Below, piece by piece: positions 1-9,018 of a stretch of 64,000 nt of DNA (within the stretch, counting starts at the first letter, position 1; the number at the start of each line of letters is the position of its first letter). A model generated the notes under the pieces. It made no database searches, was not told the DNA's origin, and saw nothing but the letters and a program-made list of their open reading frames with translations. Source of the stretch: Oryzibacter oryziterrae (GTDB lineage: Bacteria; Pseudomonadota; Alphaproteobacteria; Rhizobiales; Pleomorphomonadaceae); assembly GCF_021864535.1 (NCBI RefSeq), contig NZ_JAKJIC010000003.1, positions 124,001 through 188,000 on the forward strand, given 5' to 3'. The position numbers were made by a program, and so were the translations under genes.

Positions 1-1362
1 GGCAAAGTGGGAGAGGTCAACGGCGCCCTTGCGCACCAGCTTGACATCGAAATGGCGATCCGACAGGCCACCAGACCATGTCACATGCGCAATGCGCGGG
101 TTGGTCGGATGGTCGAGGTCCGGCCCGTTTGTGACCGTGAGGCCAACCGCTCCATAGGGGAGGCCTGCGTCGCTTGTCTCGCCTTCCTTGGAGAAGGTCT
201 CCAGCAGCTTGACCGTATCGCCAGGGGCGGCCGGCAGATAGCCGCGCTGCACATGAGTGACCTTGGTGATGGTTGCGGGCAGGTCATAGGACGGGTCGAA
301 CAGGTTTGCGTCCGCCGGATTTGCGTGGGGGCCGACGGTCGCCTTGAAGAAGTTCAGAACCGGGACGAGCGCGGTCTGTTGCTGCGCCTTCGAGCGGCCT
401 GCCTGCGGGAACAGCACCGGCGTTCCCGAGCAGGAGGCACTGTCGGCTTCGAGCCATTCGGTGTTGTAGGCGTTGTGATCGGCGCCCCACACTTCGAATG
501 TGCCATGTATGGCGTGCTGCTTGTCGCCCTTGAAGGTGAAGGCGCGGTCGAACACGTTGACGCCTTCGAGCGTCGAGACGTCACCGTCGCAGCTCGGCAG
601 CAGGATCATGCTGGCGACCCCATAGGAGTCGAGCACGCGCGATGTCTGGCCATCGACGGGGCCGATCTCGAAGATCGAGCGGATCGTCATCTTGCCGATC
701 TTCGCAGGGAAGACGCTGCCGGGATCGCGCCATTGGGCGAGAGCCGCGCGGGTGCCTTCGCCGCCGCGGCTGTGACCGAACAGGCCGACCTGAGCGAAGT
801 CCAGCATGCCCTTCGGATTGAAGCCGAGCGACTTGGGAACGGCAATGGTGCCGATGCCGCGGTTCCAGTCCGACAGCAGGGCAAGATGGCGCAGGATCAG
901 TCGACCGCGTGCCAGGTTGAGGCCGGAATCGTTCTGGTCGCCCTCACCGGCGGTGATGCCGCGGTTGGCGTTGATGGAGACGACCACATATCCTTCCGCG
1001 GCGAGTGCGCGAGCGAGATAGGCGTATCCCAGATGGTTGGGCGTCACCGTGTAGCCGTCGGGACAGGTGCCGTCGATCGTGTACTCGGCATTGTCATCGA
1101 CGCGGATGCCGAGGTTCGGGTCCATGCGGCCGCACGTGCCATGGTTGCCGTGCAGCAAGATGAGAAGCGGGTGGGCGGCCTTGCCAAGGTTGGTCGGACG
1201 GTACACCTGGGCCCACAAGTCGACCTTGGCGGTCTTGAGGACGTCGGGTTCATCGCGCCCGGTGAAACGGTAGGAACCCTCGGTCACGGCCGGGGGCGTC
1301 GCGGCCAGGGCCGGTGTGAGGAGTGTCGCGAGTAGCCAAGCTACAAAAATCAGAAAGCGCAA
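1..1362 (-). CDS. Secreted alpha/beta hydrolase (3' end outside window)
   Basis: Reading the minus strand down from 1362 gives an uninterrupted frame to base 1, so the C-terminus lies beyond the window. The protein begins MRFLIFVAWLLATLLTPALA, a typical Sec signal peptide, so it should be exported. Downstream are LLILLHGNHGTCG (oxyanion-hole region), YVVVSINANRG and the nucleophile elbow GHSRGGEG, which mark an alpha/beta hydrolase of the dienelactone-hydrolase/PET-hydrolase-like group. The substrate cannot be told. I chose the TTG at 1362 because GGAG lies nine bases upstream; a GTG at 1389 would add nine residues to the signal peptide but has only a weak AAGAA-type site. The long plus-strand frame over the same bases is its shadow. 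Confidence 0.8.
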   Translation of the reverse strand, partial: MRFLIFVAWLLATLLTPALAATPPAVTEGSYRFTGRDEPDVLKTAKVDLWAQVYRPTNLGKAAHPLLILLHGNHGTCGRMDPNLGIRVDDNAEYTIDGTCPDGYTVTPNHLGYAYLARALAAEGYVVVSINANRGITAGEGDQNDSGLNLARGRLILRHLALLSDWNRGIGTIAVPKSLGFNPKGMLDFAQVGLFGHSRGGEGTRAALAQWRDPGSVFPAKIGKMTIRSIFEIGPVDGQTSRVLDSYGVASMILLPSCDGDVSTLEGVNVFDRAFTFKGDKQHAIHGTFEVWGADHNAYNTEWLEADSASCSGTPVLFPQAGRSKAQQQTALVPVLNFFKATVGPHANPADANLFDPSYDLPATITKVTHVQRGYLPAAPGDTVKLLETFSKEGETSDAGLPYGAVGLTVTNGPDLDHPTNPRIAHVTWSGGLSDRHFDVKLVRKGAVDLSHFA

Positions 1363-1749
1363 AGACGGAATCTCCAGCCTGTTTCTCACTGCTTCTTGTA
1401 ACTTCTACCAGTGTATTGCGACAATCGCTTTCGCTGGCAGCAGGCATGCACAGCCTGTGGATTGTGACGGCCCGAGCGCGAGGCAGCCCTCTGCGCCTCG
1501 CTTCGGCCTTGTGGTCCAGGGGCGGCTGCATGGCGTCGAGACTGCAGCTTATCGCCTTGATCGTGCAACAAGAAACGCATGGGCGAGGGGGGGCCGCCTG
1601 CACGATCTTGTGGCCAAGGCCTCCTAGGAATGATCTCTTAAGTACAAACACTCATTTTGGATGCCGGATGGAATAAGGAAACCACGTCCACGTTATCTCC
1701 TTTGTATTTCAGCTTTTGCGAATATACTGAAAGCAACGGAGGGACGCGC
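1363..1749. other. Intergenic region upstream of fccA
   Basis: No convincing gene. It should hold the divergent promoters of the hydrolase and fccAB. A short inverted repeat (GCGAGGC at 1478-1484 with GCCTCGC at 1495-1501) is the only structure I noticed. Short frames here lack ribosome sites and recognisable products. Confidence 0.5.
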
Positions 1750-2031
1750 ATGCGACCGATCAATGTCTTGCTCGCCGGCCTTGTGGCCCTTGCGCCCACG
1801 ACGGCCTTTGCCGGCCCGAGCGCCAAGGCCATGGCCAACACCTGTTTCATCTGCCACGGCCCCGGCGGTCACGAGAGCCTTGTTGGCATGAGCCAGAAGG
1901 AACTCGTCGAGGAGATGAGCGAAATGAAGCGTGAGCCCGGGGAGGGGCGGCTGATGGCGGTCATCGCCAAGGGCTTCTCCGATGCCGAGATCAAGGCCAT
2001 GGGTGCCTATATCGCCACGCTCAAGAAGTGA
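1750..2031 (+). CDS. fccA: Monoheme c-type cytochrome subunit of flavocytochrome c sulfide dehydrogenase
   Basis: 93 residues with a cleavable signal peptide ending in TAFA (about residue 21), so the protein is periplasmic. One heme-c site, CFICH, is at residues 32-36; Met69 in RLMAVIAKG is the likely sixth ligand, as in FccA/SoxE cytochromes. It accepts electrons from the flavoprotein FccB encoded 28 bases downstream. The ATG at 1750 follows GGAGG by seven bases. The purple-sulfur-bacterial FccA is a larger diheme protein; this short single-heme form resembles the small subunits of Chlorobium and SoxE-type pairs. The identification rests on the CxxCH motif, the family-like C-terminal half and the adjacent fccB. 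Confidence 0.85.
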   Translation: MRPINVLLAGLVALAPTTAFAGPSAKAMANTCFICHGPGGHESLVGMSQKELVEEMSEMKREPGEGRLMAVIAKGFSDAEIKAMGAYIATLKK

Positions 2032-2059
2032 TCGCAACGCCTCAACGAGGACCAAGACC

Positions 2060-3331
2060 ATGACCGATTTCAATCGCCGTCAGTTCGCCGCCCTTGCCGG
2101 CGCGTCGCTGCTCTTGCCGCTATTCAATATCAAGGCGTCCGCCGCCACCGCGCCGCGCGTGGTGGTGATCGGTGGTGGCTTTGGCGGCGCCACCTTCGCC
2201 AAGTACATGCGCAAGGCGTCCGCTTCGGCCAAGATCACCTTGGTGGAGCCCAAAACCACCTTCATTAGCTGTGTCGGTTCCAACGAGGCGCTGGTGGGCA
2301 TTTCCACCCTGCAGAAGCTGTCGTTCACCTATACCAAGCTGAAGTCGCTCTACGGCGTCACGCAGGCACTGTCGCCGGCCCAGTCCATCGATGCGGTGAA
2401 CAAGACCGTCCGCCTCGCCTCGGGCGCCATTCTGCCCTACGACCGGTTGGTGCTCTCCACCGGCATCGAGTTCCGCTATGATGCCATCGAGGGCTGGAAC
2501 CAGAGCACCGAGGCACTGCTGCCGTCGGCCTGGCATGCCGGTCCCGAGACCACCAAGCTGGCCGCGCAGCTCAAGGCACTGCCCAAGGGCGGTACCTTCA
2601 TCATCACCGTGCCGCCGATGCCCTATCGCTGCCCGCCGGCACCTTATGAGCGGGCCAGCCTGGTGGCCTGGTATCTCAAGAAGAACAATCCCACCGCCAA
2701 GGTGCTGATCCTCGACGCCAACGCCACCTTCCCAAAACAGCCGTTGTTCGAAGAGGGCTGGGCCAAGCTCTATCCCGGCATGGTCAGTCGCATCGTCGGC
2801 AATGTCACGGCGGTCGATGCGGCCAACCGGTCTGCGACGACGGCCGACGCCACCTACAAGGGCGGCGTGCTCAACGTCATTCCGCCGCAGAAGGCCAGCG
2901 CGCTTGCGGTTTCGGCCGGGCTGGTCGACGCCACGGGCTGGTGCCCGGTGGACGTTCATTCCTTCGAATCCAAGCTGGTGCCGGGCGTGCATGTGATCGG
3001 CGACGCGGCGGCGAGCGGGCTGCCCAAGTCTGGCACCTCGGCCAGCGGTGGAGCCAAGGCGGCAGCGGAAGCCATCGGCAACCTCCTGACGGGCAAGTCT
3101 GTGACCGATCCGGTGATCATCAACACCTGCTACAGCCGTCTGGCCCCCGATTACGGTATCGGCATCGCCTCGGTCTTCGGTGTGGACGCTGCCACCGGCA
3201 AGATCGCCGTGCGCGAGGCTGGCGCGGGGACGGGCATGAGCCCGGTCGGCGCGTCGACGAGCTACCGGCGCAAGGAAGCGTCTGACGCCACCAAGTGGTT
3301 CAAGGCGATGATGGCGGACACCTTCGCCTGA
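2060..3331 (+). CDS. fccB: Flavocytochrome c sulfide dehydrogenase, flavoprotein subunit
   Basis: 423 residues. Starts MTDFNRRQF, a twin-arginine signal with RR at residues 6-7, so it is exported folded with FAD. The dinucleotide fold RVVVIGGGFGG is at about residues 33-43. Cys71 in ISCVGSNEAL corresponds to the cysteine that binds FAD covalently in Allochromatium FccB. Cys191 (YRCPPAPYERAS) and Cys357 (NTCYSRLAPDYG) match the redox cysteines, and Cys295 (GWCPVD) is also conserved. The C-terminal SASGGAKAAAEAI and WFKAMMADTFA segments are typical. It oxidises sulfide to sulfur or polysulfide in the periplasm and passes electrons to FccA. An upstream in-frame start at 1982 lies inside fccA; the ATG at 2060 has GAGG nine bases before it. 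Confidence 0.9.
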   Translation: MTDFNRRQFAALAGASLLLPLFNIKASAATAPRVVVIGGGFGGATFAKYMRKASASAKITLVEPKTTFISCVGSNEALVGISTLQKLSFTYTKLKSLYGVTQALSPAQSIDAVNKTVRLASGAILPYDRLVLSTGIEFRYDAIEGWNQSTEALLPSAWHAGPETTKLAAQLKALPKGGTFIITVPPMPYRCPPAPYERASLVAWYLKKNNPTAKVLILDANATFPKQPLFEEGWAKLYPGMVSRIVGNVTAVDAANRSATTADATYKGGVLNVIPPQKASALAVSAGLVDATGWCPVDVHSFESKLVPGVHVIGDAAASGLPKSGTSASGGAKAAAEAIGNLLTGKSVTDPVIINTCYSRLAPDYGIGIASVFGVDAATGKIAVREAGAGTGMSPVGASTSYRRKEASDATKWFKAMMADTFA

Positions 3332-3410
3332 TCGGTCCTGCTGCCAGATTTGTCTTCAGCTCGCCATGGGGGCGGGCTATCACGGGATCGTCTCCCGGAG
3401 AATCGCCCCC

Positions 3411-4118
3411 ATGATCCATTCCATCGCCGATATCGACCTGCGCTTCATTCCCGGCGAGTGGCCGTTGCCCGCCGAGTTGAGGCGCAAGGTCGATGATCAT
3501 TGGCAGGCACAGCTCGCGCTCAATCCGCACATGTGGAACGGTCGCGTGCTGGGCTCGATCGCGCCGGGCTATCCCGGCGGCGTCGCGCTCGAGAATGGTC
3601 GCCTCACCGGCACGGCCGTCGAAGGGGATTTCGCGAGCTTTCTAGCCTGGCGCGACTGGGGATTTCCCGAGATCGGCATCCGCAACCTGTTCGGCTCCGC
3701 CCTCGTGCTTTCCGGGGACGGGGCGCTCATCTATGGCGTGATGGATCGCACCACGGCCAATGCGGGCAAGATCTATCCGCCCGGGGGAAGCCTGGAGCCA
3801 AGCGACGTGCGCGACGGCAATGTCATCGACGTCATCGCGTCCATCGAGCGCGAGCTTGATGAGGAGACCGGCCTCAAGGTGGCGGACGGCCGCTTTGAAG
3901 CCATGCTCGTGGCCTTCGACGGCCCGCGTATCTCGATCGGTCGCGTCTATCGCTTCGACGCGCCGGCCGACGAGCTGGTGGAGGTGATTGCCGGCAACCT
4001 CGATGGTCAGGCTCATCGCGAACTTGAGCGGGTCATCGCCATTCGCACGGCTGCCGATGCCGCCAATCCGGCCATCATGCCCTATGCGCGGTCCATCGCC
4101 GAATATCTTCTCGGATAA
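3411..4118 (+). CDS. NUDIX hydrolase family protein
   Basis: 235 residues. The C-terminal half carries a Nudix box: PPGGSLEP followed by SIERELDEETGL, which fits G-x5-E-x7-RE-x2-EE-x-G with a short insertion between the glycine loop and the helix. Such enzymes hydrolyse a nucleoside diphosphate linked to another moiety; the substrate cannot be predicted. The N-terminal half (about 100 residues, rich in W, P and charged residues) resembles the N-terminal domain of uncharacterised alphaproteobacterial NUDIX proteins. The ATG at 3411 has CGGAG ten bases upstream, whereas the more upstream ATG at 3366 has no ribosome site. It stands alone between fccB and a convergent gene. Confidence 0.75.
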   Translation: MIHSIADIDLRFIPGEWPLPAELRRKVDDHWQAQLALNPHMWNGRVLGSIAPGYPGGVALENGRLTGTAVEGDFASFLAWRDWGFPEIGIRNLFGSALVLSGDGALIYGVMDRTTANAGKIYPPGGSLEPSDVRDGNVIDVIASIERELDEETGLKVADGRFEAMLVAFDGPRISIGRVYRFDAPADELVEVIAGNLDGQAHRELERVIAIRTAADAANPAIMPYARSIAEYLLG

Positions 4119-4123
4119 AGAAA

Positions 4124-4152
4124 GGCCCGCTTCCGGAGGGTCGGAGCGGGCC
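4124..4152. terminator. Bidirectional hairpin terminator
   Basis: GGCCCGCTTCCG pairs with CGGAGCGGGCC with one bulged base. It lies six bases after the NUDIX stop and between two convergent genes, as expected for a shared Rho-independent terminator. The following T-tract is poor. Confidence 0.6.
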
Positions 4153-4212
4153 AAGTTCAGGGGTCAGGGAAGAGCGCGGCCTGGGGGAAGTGCGCCCTTG
4201 GGAAATGTCGGA

Positions 4213-4572
4213 TCACTGGTCGAAGGGCGACTGGCAGACGCGCAGGCGGCCGTACATGTCGACCCAGGTGTTGTCATAGGAGTTGTAGGAGCGGTAGTGC
4301 GACGAGCACCAGGCGACGTGCGGGTCCATGCCGGCCTGCTGCATGTAGACCGGAGCGGGGCGCATGTAGACCGGCGGCGGCGGGGCGGGCTGCACATACA
4401 TAGGCTCGGGCTGAGAGGGCTGCATCAGCGCGCCGGCCAGCAGGGCGCCGCCAACGATGCCGATGGCGCCAGCCACGAAGGCGTCGCGGTGGTTGTGGGA
4501 GGCGAAGGCGGGCGCCGGCAGAGCGGCGAGCGACGTGGCAATCACGACGGCGGAAATGGTGCCCTTGAACAT
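4213..4572 (-). CDS. BA14K family secreted protein
   Basis: 119 residues: a signal peptide (MFKGTISAVVIATSLAALPA, cleavage near AFA-SHN), a hydrophobic glycine-zipper-like segment (GAIGIVGGALLAGALM), a proline/methionine-rich linker (PAPPPPVYMRPAPVYM) and a C-terminal block WCSSHYRSYNSYDNTWV...RVCQSPF. That block is the BA14K/lectin-like signature of Brucella and rhizobial proteins, with two cysteines that could form a disulfide. The protein probably sits in the periplasm or outer envelope; BA14K of Brucella is an immunoreactive protein with lectin-like activity, but its role here is unknown. The start has AGGAGAGG upstream on the minus strand. Confidence 0.8.
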   Translation of the reverse strand: MFKGTISAVVIATSLAALPAPAFASHNHRDAFVAGAIGIVGGALLAGALMQPSQPEPMYVQPAPPPPVYMRPAPVYMQQAGMDPHVAWCSSHYRSYNSYDNTWVDMYGRLRVCQSPFDQ

Positions 4573-4770
4573 GATATGTCCTCTCCTGAAATATGTTGTT
4601 CCGGCGCCGTGATGTGTCGTTCGCGGCGATCTGCAATCGGCTTACGGGATGAATTTGTCCGCAAGCAGGGCGGATTAAGGAAAAATTCAGGATATTTCGT
4701 ACGTGGACTATTCGGACACGTGCAACTATGGTGTCGGCACCCCGTGTTATGCGTTTGATGGGAGGGGCTT

Positions 4771-5682
4771 GTGGCTCGTCGGTATGCAGTTCTGGACGTC
4801 TTCACTTCGCATGCTCTGAGCGGCAATCCGCTCGCCGTGGTGCTGGATTGCGAGGGGCTCGATACCGAGGCCATGCAGACCATCACGCGCGAGTTCAACC
4901 TGTCGGAGACCGTGTTCGTCGAAGCGCCTTCGCGCCCCGGCACGTCCGCCAAGATCCGCATCTTCACGCTGAACAAGGAACTGCCCTTCGCCGGCCATCC
5001 CACGGTCGGCACGGCCGTGCTTCTGGCGCATGAACGCCTCAAGGGCGTCGAGCGCGACACCGACGCCATGGTGGTGCTGGAAGAGCAGGTCGGCACCGTG
5101 CGCTGCGGCGCCGTGGTCAAGCCGGATGGCTCGGGCAAGGCCGTGTTCGATCTGCCCCGACTGCCGGAAGAGCAGGCCTTCCACGGCGATGTCGGCCTTG
5201 CGGCTTCCGCCCTCGGCCTCAATCGCGGCGACATCGGCTTTGAGAACCACGCCCCGTCCGTGTTCAACGCGGGTGGACCGACCTTCGTCTTCGTGCCGCT
5301 GTCCGGCCTTGATGCCATGCGCCGTATCCGCCGCGACATGTCGGTCTGGTCCGGTGCCTTCGGCGAGCCGAGCACCAACATCTTCGCCTATACCCGCGAA
5401 TGCGTGAACAAGGGCCATGATTTCCACGCTCGCATGTTCGCCCCCGACCTCGGCCTCGGTGAGGACCCGGCCACCGGTTCGGCCGCCGCAGCCTTCGCCG
5501 GCGTCATCAAGCGCTTCGATCGCCCGTCCGATGGCGAGCGGAAGATCGTGATCGAGCAGGGCTACGAGATGGGCCGTCCCAGCCTGATCGAACTTGAGAT
5601 CATCCTTGAAAAGGGCAAGCTCACCGGTGGGCGCCTGGGCGGCAACGCCAAGATCATCGCCCGCGGCGAGCTCTACGTCTGA
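4771..5682 (+). CDS. PhzF family isomerase
   Basis: 303 residues, full length for the family (diaminopimelate-epimerase fold, two related halves). The N-terminus YAVLDVFTSHALSGNPLAVV and the catalytic-region Glu46 in NLSETVFV match PhzF proteins; LPFAGHPTVGTA and the C-terminal GEDPATGSAAAAFAG are the two characteristic glycine-rich loops. PhzF enzymes isomerise 2,3-dihydro-3-hydroxyanthranilate in phenazine producers, but most homologues, including this one with no phenazine genes nearby, have unknown substrates. The start is GTG at 4771, preceded closely by GGAGGGG. The gene is monocistronic, ending at a strong terminator. Confidence 0.85.
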   Translation: MARRYAVLDVFTSHALSGNPLAVVLDCEGLDTEAMQTITREFNLSETVFVEAPSRPGTSAKIRIFTLNKELPFAGHPTVGTAVLLAHERLKGVERDTDAMVVLEEQVGTVRCGAVVKPDGSGKAVFDLPRLPEEQAFHGDVGLAASALGLNRGDIGFENHAPSVFNAGGPTFVFVPLSGLDAMRRIRRDMSVWSGAFGEPSTNIFAYTRECVNKGHDFHARMFAPDLGLGEDPATGSAAAAFAGVIKRFDRPSDGERKIVIEQGYEMGRPSLIELEIILEKGKLTGGRLGGNAKIIARGELYV

Positions 5683-5711
5683 CGGACTTTTCCCGTTTGC
5701 GCCAAAATGAA

Positions 5712-5742
5712 AAGGCCGTCTGGAGTGCTCCAGACGGCCTTT
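5712..5742. terminator. Strong hairpin terminator between convergent genes
   Basis: AAGGCCGTCTGGA pairs perfectly with TCCAGACGGCCTT around a four-base loop. It separates the PhzF gene from the convergent chemoreceptor gene and is flanked by A-rich and T-rich bases, so it can work in both directions. Confidence 0.85.
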
Positions 5743-5768
5743 GATGTTTGTGGCTGTCGCCCGATGGC

Positions 5769-7808
5769 TCAGGCGGCGTTGCGTTCGCTGTCCAGACGCC
5801 GCAGGAACTCGATGCGGTCGTTCACCTGGCTGAGGCCGTCGCGGTGCATGGAGACGATCGCCGACAGGCCGTTCATGGAGCGGTCGATGTTGCCGGACTG
5901 GGCGAAGATCTCCTCCACCTTGGTCACCACATCCTTGTAGCGCTCGCCCTCGCGGGAGAATTGCGCCTTGGTCGCCTCGATGATGGTGCCGAGGTGCGTC
6001 AGCGACTCCTCGATGGAGCCGATCGCCGCCTGGGTCTGGCCGAGCGTGGCCTTGGTGTCGTTGGCGAGCTTCTTGACTTCGCCCGCCACCACGCCGAAGC
6101 CGCGACCGGCTTCACCGGCCCGTGCGGCCTCGATGGTTGCGTTGAGCGCGAGCAGGTTGGTCTGGCCGGTGATGTTGTCGATCACCGCCAGCACCTGCCG
6201 GAGTGCGGTCAGTGACTGGCTGAGACTGCCGAACCTCTCCGCCAGCTCGTCCGTATGGGACACTTCGCCATTTCCCTCCTGGCGCAGGCCGCGGCTCATG
6301 GCGCCACGGATGCCGTCCATCACCTGGCCGACACCGCTCACTTCCGCCAGCACGTTCTCGATCTTGGCGGTGACGCCCAGATGTTCGGCGATCTGCTCGA
6401 TGACACCCGAGCGCAGCTTGTTGAGGATCTCGACGCGCTTAAGGCGGCGGCCGGTGAAATAGTTGACGAAGCGGGCGTAGTGGATCGGGAAGTTGTCGAT
6501 GAAGTCGTCCTTGTAGTCCTTCTCCACGTCGGCGAAGAACACGATGGCCGAGAGCGTCTGGTTGATGTTGATGCCGAACAGTTCGCCGAAGGTCGAGAAG
6601 CCGGCTGCCTGCACGGGGAAGATCCCGCCGGTGTTGCCGAGCGCCGAGCCATTGGACAGGCGGCGCAGGATGCAGTCATTCATCAGCACGGCCGCCGGCT
6701 TGGGTTTGCCGGTCAGGAACTTGGCGACATCGCGCTTGGTCTGCTCGACGAAGTCGGTGCTCTCCAGCAGCGACAGTTCGTCGCCCGAGCCCACGTCGCA
6801 ATAGAAGGAGATGATCTCGCGATCGACGTCGATGCCGGAAACCGACCGGACGAAGACCTCGCTGTTGATCTCGATGCCGAAGGTCTTGTTGCCGAGCGCT
6901 GTCATGAGGTTGCGCGGCTCGACGCGCAATGCATCCGCAAGCGCCCGAACCAGCGAGACAACCTTGCCGGTTTTCGGATCCATCACGGCGCTGACCGTGC
7001 GGCGGTCGATGTCGGCGTCAACGACCACGAAGCTTGGGCCCGTCTTGCGGAAATTGTGGCTCTTCATCACGCCGTAGCGGTTGCCGGGTGCCATGCGCAC
7101 GAAGACGACGATGGCATGGTTTTCCAGCGTGCGATTGCCATCGGACAGGCAGGTCTTCTTGAAGTCCAGCTTGCCGCCGGCCGAGCCGCCGACGAACAGG
7201 CAGGGGAAGCGGCCGTTCTCATAGACGGCTTCCATGAAATAGCTCTCCGAGTTGGAGAGGCCGTCGACAAAGGTCAGCGCAAAGGCGGTGCGGCTGTCGA
7301 GCTGGAAGGACGGGGTCACCGCGTTCAGCGCCTGCGAGATCTTGTGAACGCGTGTGTCGCGATCCATGCTGGGCCGGCCGGCGTGCAGGTCCTCGCTGAA
7401 AAGCGGTACGCTGAACACTTCGGCCCGATCGATCAGATCCGGCGAAAATACCTGCAGCACCACGCTGCGCCAACTGCCGTTGGCCTCGCAATAGAGCTTG
7501 GAAGCGCCGTTGGAACAGAGTTCGCCGGCCGTAGTGGACGCAACCAGTCGAGCGCCGCCGATCATGGACTTCAGCTTGCGAACCACGGCGTCGAAGTCCA
7601 CATGCGGCGATATGAAAGCCAGCACCAGCGCGGCGGCTTTGCCGCTGAAGAGGAAGTCGTCTGCCTTGATGCCTGCCAGCCCGTCGTCCGTTGTCAATGA
7701 TCGCACGGGAGGCTCGGTGTTCATGTGTGTCTGTTCTGCCGCCTTGGTGTCCACCATCACCGTCGGCTCAGTGTCAACAGGCTTTCGCGAGCGAAACAGG
7801 CTAAACAT
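5769..7808 (-). CDS. FIST-domain methyl-accepting chemotaxis protein (cytoplasmic)
   Basis: 679 residues with no transmembrane segment. The N-terminal two-thirds is a FIST_N/FIST_C sensor (for example [35 protein letters not shown]-like region, [55 protein letters not shown]), a domain thought to bind small ligands such as amino acids. The last third is an MCP signalling coiled coil with the conserved tip [20 protein letters not shown] near residues 540-560. It should signal to CheA from the cytoplasm. There is no C-terminal CheR/CheB tethering pentapeptide. The ATG at 7808 follows GGAGAG at ideal spacing; an upstream in-frame start at 7841 adds eleven residues. No other chemotaxis genes are in the window. 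Confidence 0.85.
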   Translation of the reverse strand: MFSLFRSRKPVDTEPTVMVDTKAAEQTHMNTEPPVRSLTTDDGLAGIKADDFLFSGKAAALVLAFISPHVDFDAVVRKLKSMIGGARLVASTTAGELCSNGASKLYCEANGSWRSVVLQVFSPDLIDRAEVFSVPLFSEDLHAGRPSMDRDTRVHKISQALNAVTPSFQLDSRTAFALTFVDGLSNSESYFMEAVYENGRFPCLFVGGSAGGKLDFKKTCLSDGNRTLENHAIVVFVRMAPGNRYGVMKSHNFRKTGPSFVVVDADIDRRTVSAVMDPKTGKVVSLVRALADALRVEPRNLMTALGNKTFGIEINSEVFVRSVSGIDVDREIISFYCDVGSGDELSLLESTDFVEQTKRDVAKFLTGKPKPAAVLMNDCILRRLSNGSALGNTGGIFPVQAAGFSTFGELFGININQTLSAIVFFADVEKDYKDDFIDNFPIHYARFVNYFTGRRLKRVEILNKLRSGVIEQIAEHLGVTAKIENVLAEVSGVGQVMDGIRGAMSRGLRQEGNGEVSHTDELAERFGSLSQSLTALRQVLAVIDNITGQTNLLALNATIEAARAGEAGRGFGVVAGEVKKLANDTKATLGQTQAAIGSIEESLTHLGTIIEATKAQFSREGERYKDVVTKVEEIFAQSGNIDRSMNGLSAIVSMHRDGLSQVNDRIEFLRRLDSERNAA

Positions 7809-8186
7809 CAATCTCTCCAAGTCGCGGCGCAATCTGCCCATGCGCAGTTCCAGAAATCCCCCACTTTGTTGCCATAAGACGTCGGTTCGGATAATAATTG
7901 CTTAATTCTGACATAAGTAGTTCAACGTAGATAGTTGAATTGATTTTGTTTCATTGATCTAACTGTAGTGTGATTTGTAGTATAAATAAAACTGTATATA
8001 ATTTTCTTTCGTGGATTGTCTCTGTTTTCCGTTGCTTCTGCGTGTCGCGCGCTTGGATGTTGTCTAATATTTTTGCCAGAGTTGTATGTGTAATTTATTG
8101 TTGTCCATTCTTTTCGTCTAGTTGCAAAGTATCCCGTAAATTGAACCAAAGGTGGCGCGCACCTTCCCAGGGAGGATGGGGTTGCT
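7809..8186. other. AT-rich intergenic region
   Basis: Markedly AT-rich compared with its surroundings, especially 7880-8130. No supported gene. It must contain the divergent promoters for the chemoreceptor and the inhibitor-like gene. The base composition resembles that of the 31.2 kb and 38-41 kb regions and may reflect foreign DNA or simply a promoter-rich stretch. Confidence 0.5.
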
Positions 8187-8618
8187 ATGCTGAATAATAT
8201 TCGATTTCATTTATTAATTGTCATTGCGGTGATTTTGCTGGCGCAGCTTCCGGCCCAAGCTGCTCCGGATCGACTTGTGAGTCTTGCAGATCTGCGCGAT
8301 GGCGATCGGGCTGGCTATACCGGTGTCTATGTCATCAGCGGCAAGGCGCGTGCGGCACCATGTGCCATCACGCTGACAGATGAGCCCGCAGCGCCCGGAT
8401 ATGCCCTGAAAATTCCTGCGCGTTGCAAACGCGTTTTCCCGCTCCTCGCCGGCATGACAGCCTGGCGGCTCTATGAAAACGACGACATCCAGCTCATTGG
8501 CCCGCAGGCCGAGCTCTGGCTCCGCCAGCGAACCCGCGCAGGCGTCTACCATCTCCATCCGCGCGTCGGCGGCATGTCCCGCTTTTCATGGGACGGCACC
8601 TGGGACACCGGGGATTGA
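8187..8618 (+). CDS. AprI/Inh-family metalloprotease inhibitor-like protein
   Basis: 143 residues. A signal peptide (LLIVIAVILLAQLPAQAAP) directs it to the periplasm. The mature part has the Inh pattern: two cysteines about 22 residues apart (APCAITLTDEPAAPGYALKIPARCKRVFP-like region), the APGYAL segment, then LAGMTAWRLYENDDIQLI. In serralysin-producing bacteria Inh proteins are beta-barrel inhibitors that protect the periplasm from secreted zinc proteases; Brucella Omp19 is a related outer-membrane lipoprotein. No lipobox cysteine is seen and no serralysin gene is nearby. GGAGG lies about eleven bases before the ATG, slightly long. Confidence 0.65.
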   Translation: MLNNIRFHLLIVIAVILLAQLPAQAAPDRLVSLADLRDGDRAGYTGVYVISGKARAAPCAITLTDEPAAPGYALKIPARCKRVFPLLAGMTAWRLYENDDIQLIGPQAELWLRQRTRAGVYHLHPRVGGMSRFSWDGTWDTGD

Positions 8619-8646
8619 TCTGCCGGTAGTGCCGGCCAAGGCCGCT

Positions 8647-9018
8647 TCAGGCCGCCGCCACGCTGCGCGCCGCCACGATGTCAACCCCGACACCGAGGGC
8701 GTCGGCCAGGATCACGTCGCCGGCCTTGATGGGGGCGGCCACCTCGACGGCTCTCAAGGCGTTCACGCAGTCGAAGATGCGTCCCTTGGGGATCGGCTTG
8801 GCGGAGACCACCGGCAGCAGCGCCAGCGCGCCGCCTTTCAGGCGCACAGTCGTGGTGACCATGCGTTTGGGGGCGATCACTTCTTCCGCCGCATAGGCCT
8901 GGCCGACGTCGCAGTTGAAGCCGTGCATGTCCACGACCTTGCCGTCCTCGAGGACGACATCGCCGCCGCAGCCGATCGGGCAGCCGATGCACTGGATGGG
9001 TTGGGTGACGCGGCTCAT
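8647..9018 (-). CDS. DUF1667 domain protein
   Basis: 123 residues, third gene of a three-gene operon with two FAD oxidoreductases, overlapping the preceding gene by four bases. The N-terminus CIGCPIGC has a CxxCxxxC arrangement suited to an iron-sulfur cluster or metal; the C-terminal part (PKGRIFDCVNALRAVEVAAPIKAGDVIL) is the DUF1667 signature. DUF1667 proteins occur almost only beside glycerol-3-phosphate-dehydrogenase-like and NADH-oxidase-like flavoproteins, so it is probably a small electron-transfer or scaffolding subunit of that complex. The biochemical role is not established. Confidence 0.8.
   Translation of the reverse strand: MSRVTQPIQCIGCPIGCGGDVVLEDGKVVDMHGFNCDVGQAYAAEEVIAPKRMVTTTVRLKGGALALLPVVSAKPIPKGRIFDCVNALRAVEVAAPIKAGDVILADALGVGVDIVAARSVAAA

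Noticed and set aside
7-1335. Long plus-strand open frame opposite the secreted hydrolase
   Set aside because: It is a shadow: the minus strand encodes a full alpha/beta hydrolase with signal peptide and GHSRGGEG, and the plus-strand frame has no recognisable domain.
2060-3331. Possible loss of a redox cysteine in FccB at SASGGAKAAAEAI
   Set aside because: The Allochromatium protein also lacks a cysteine there as far as I recall; the key cysteines (71, 191, 295, 357) are all present.
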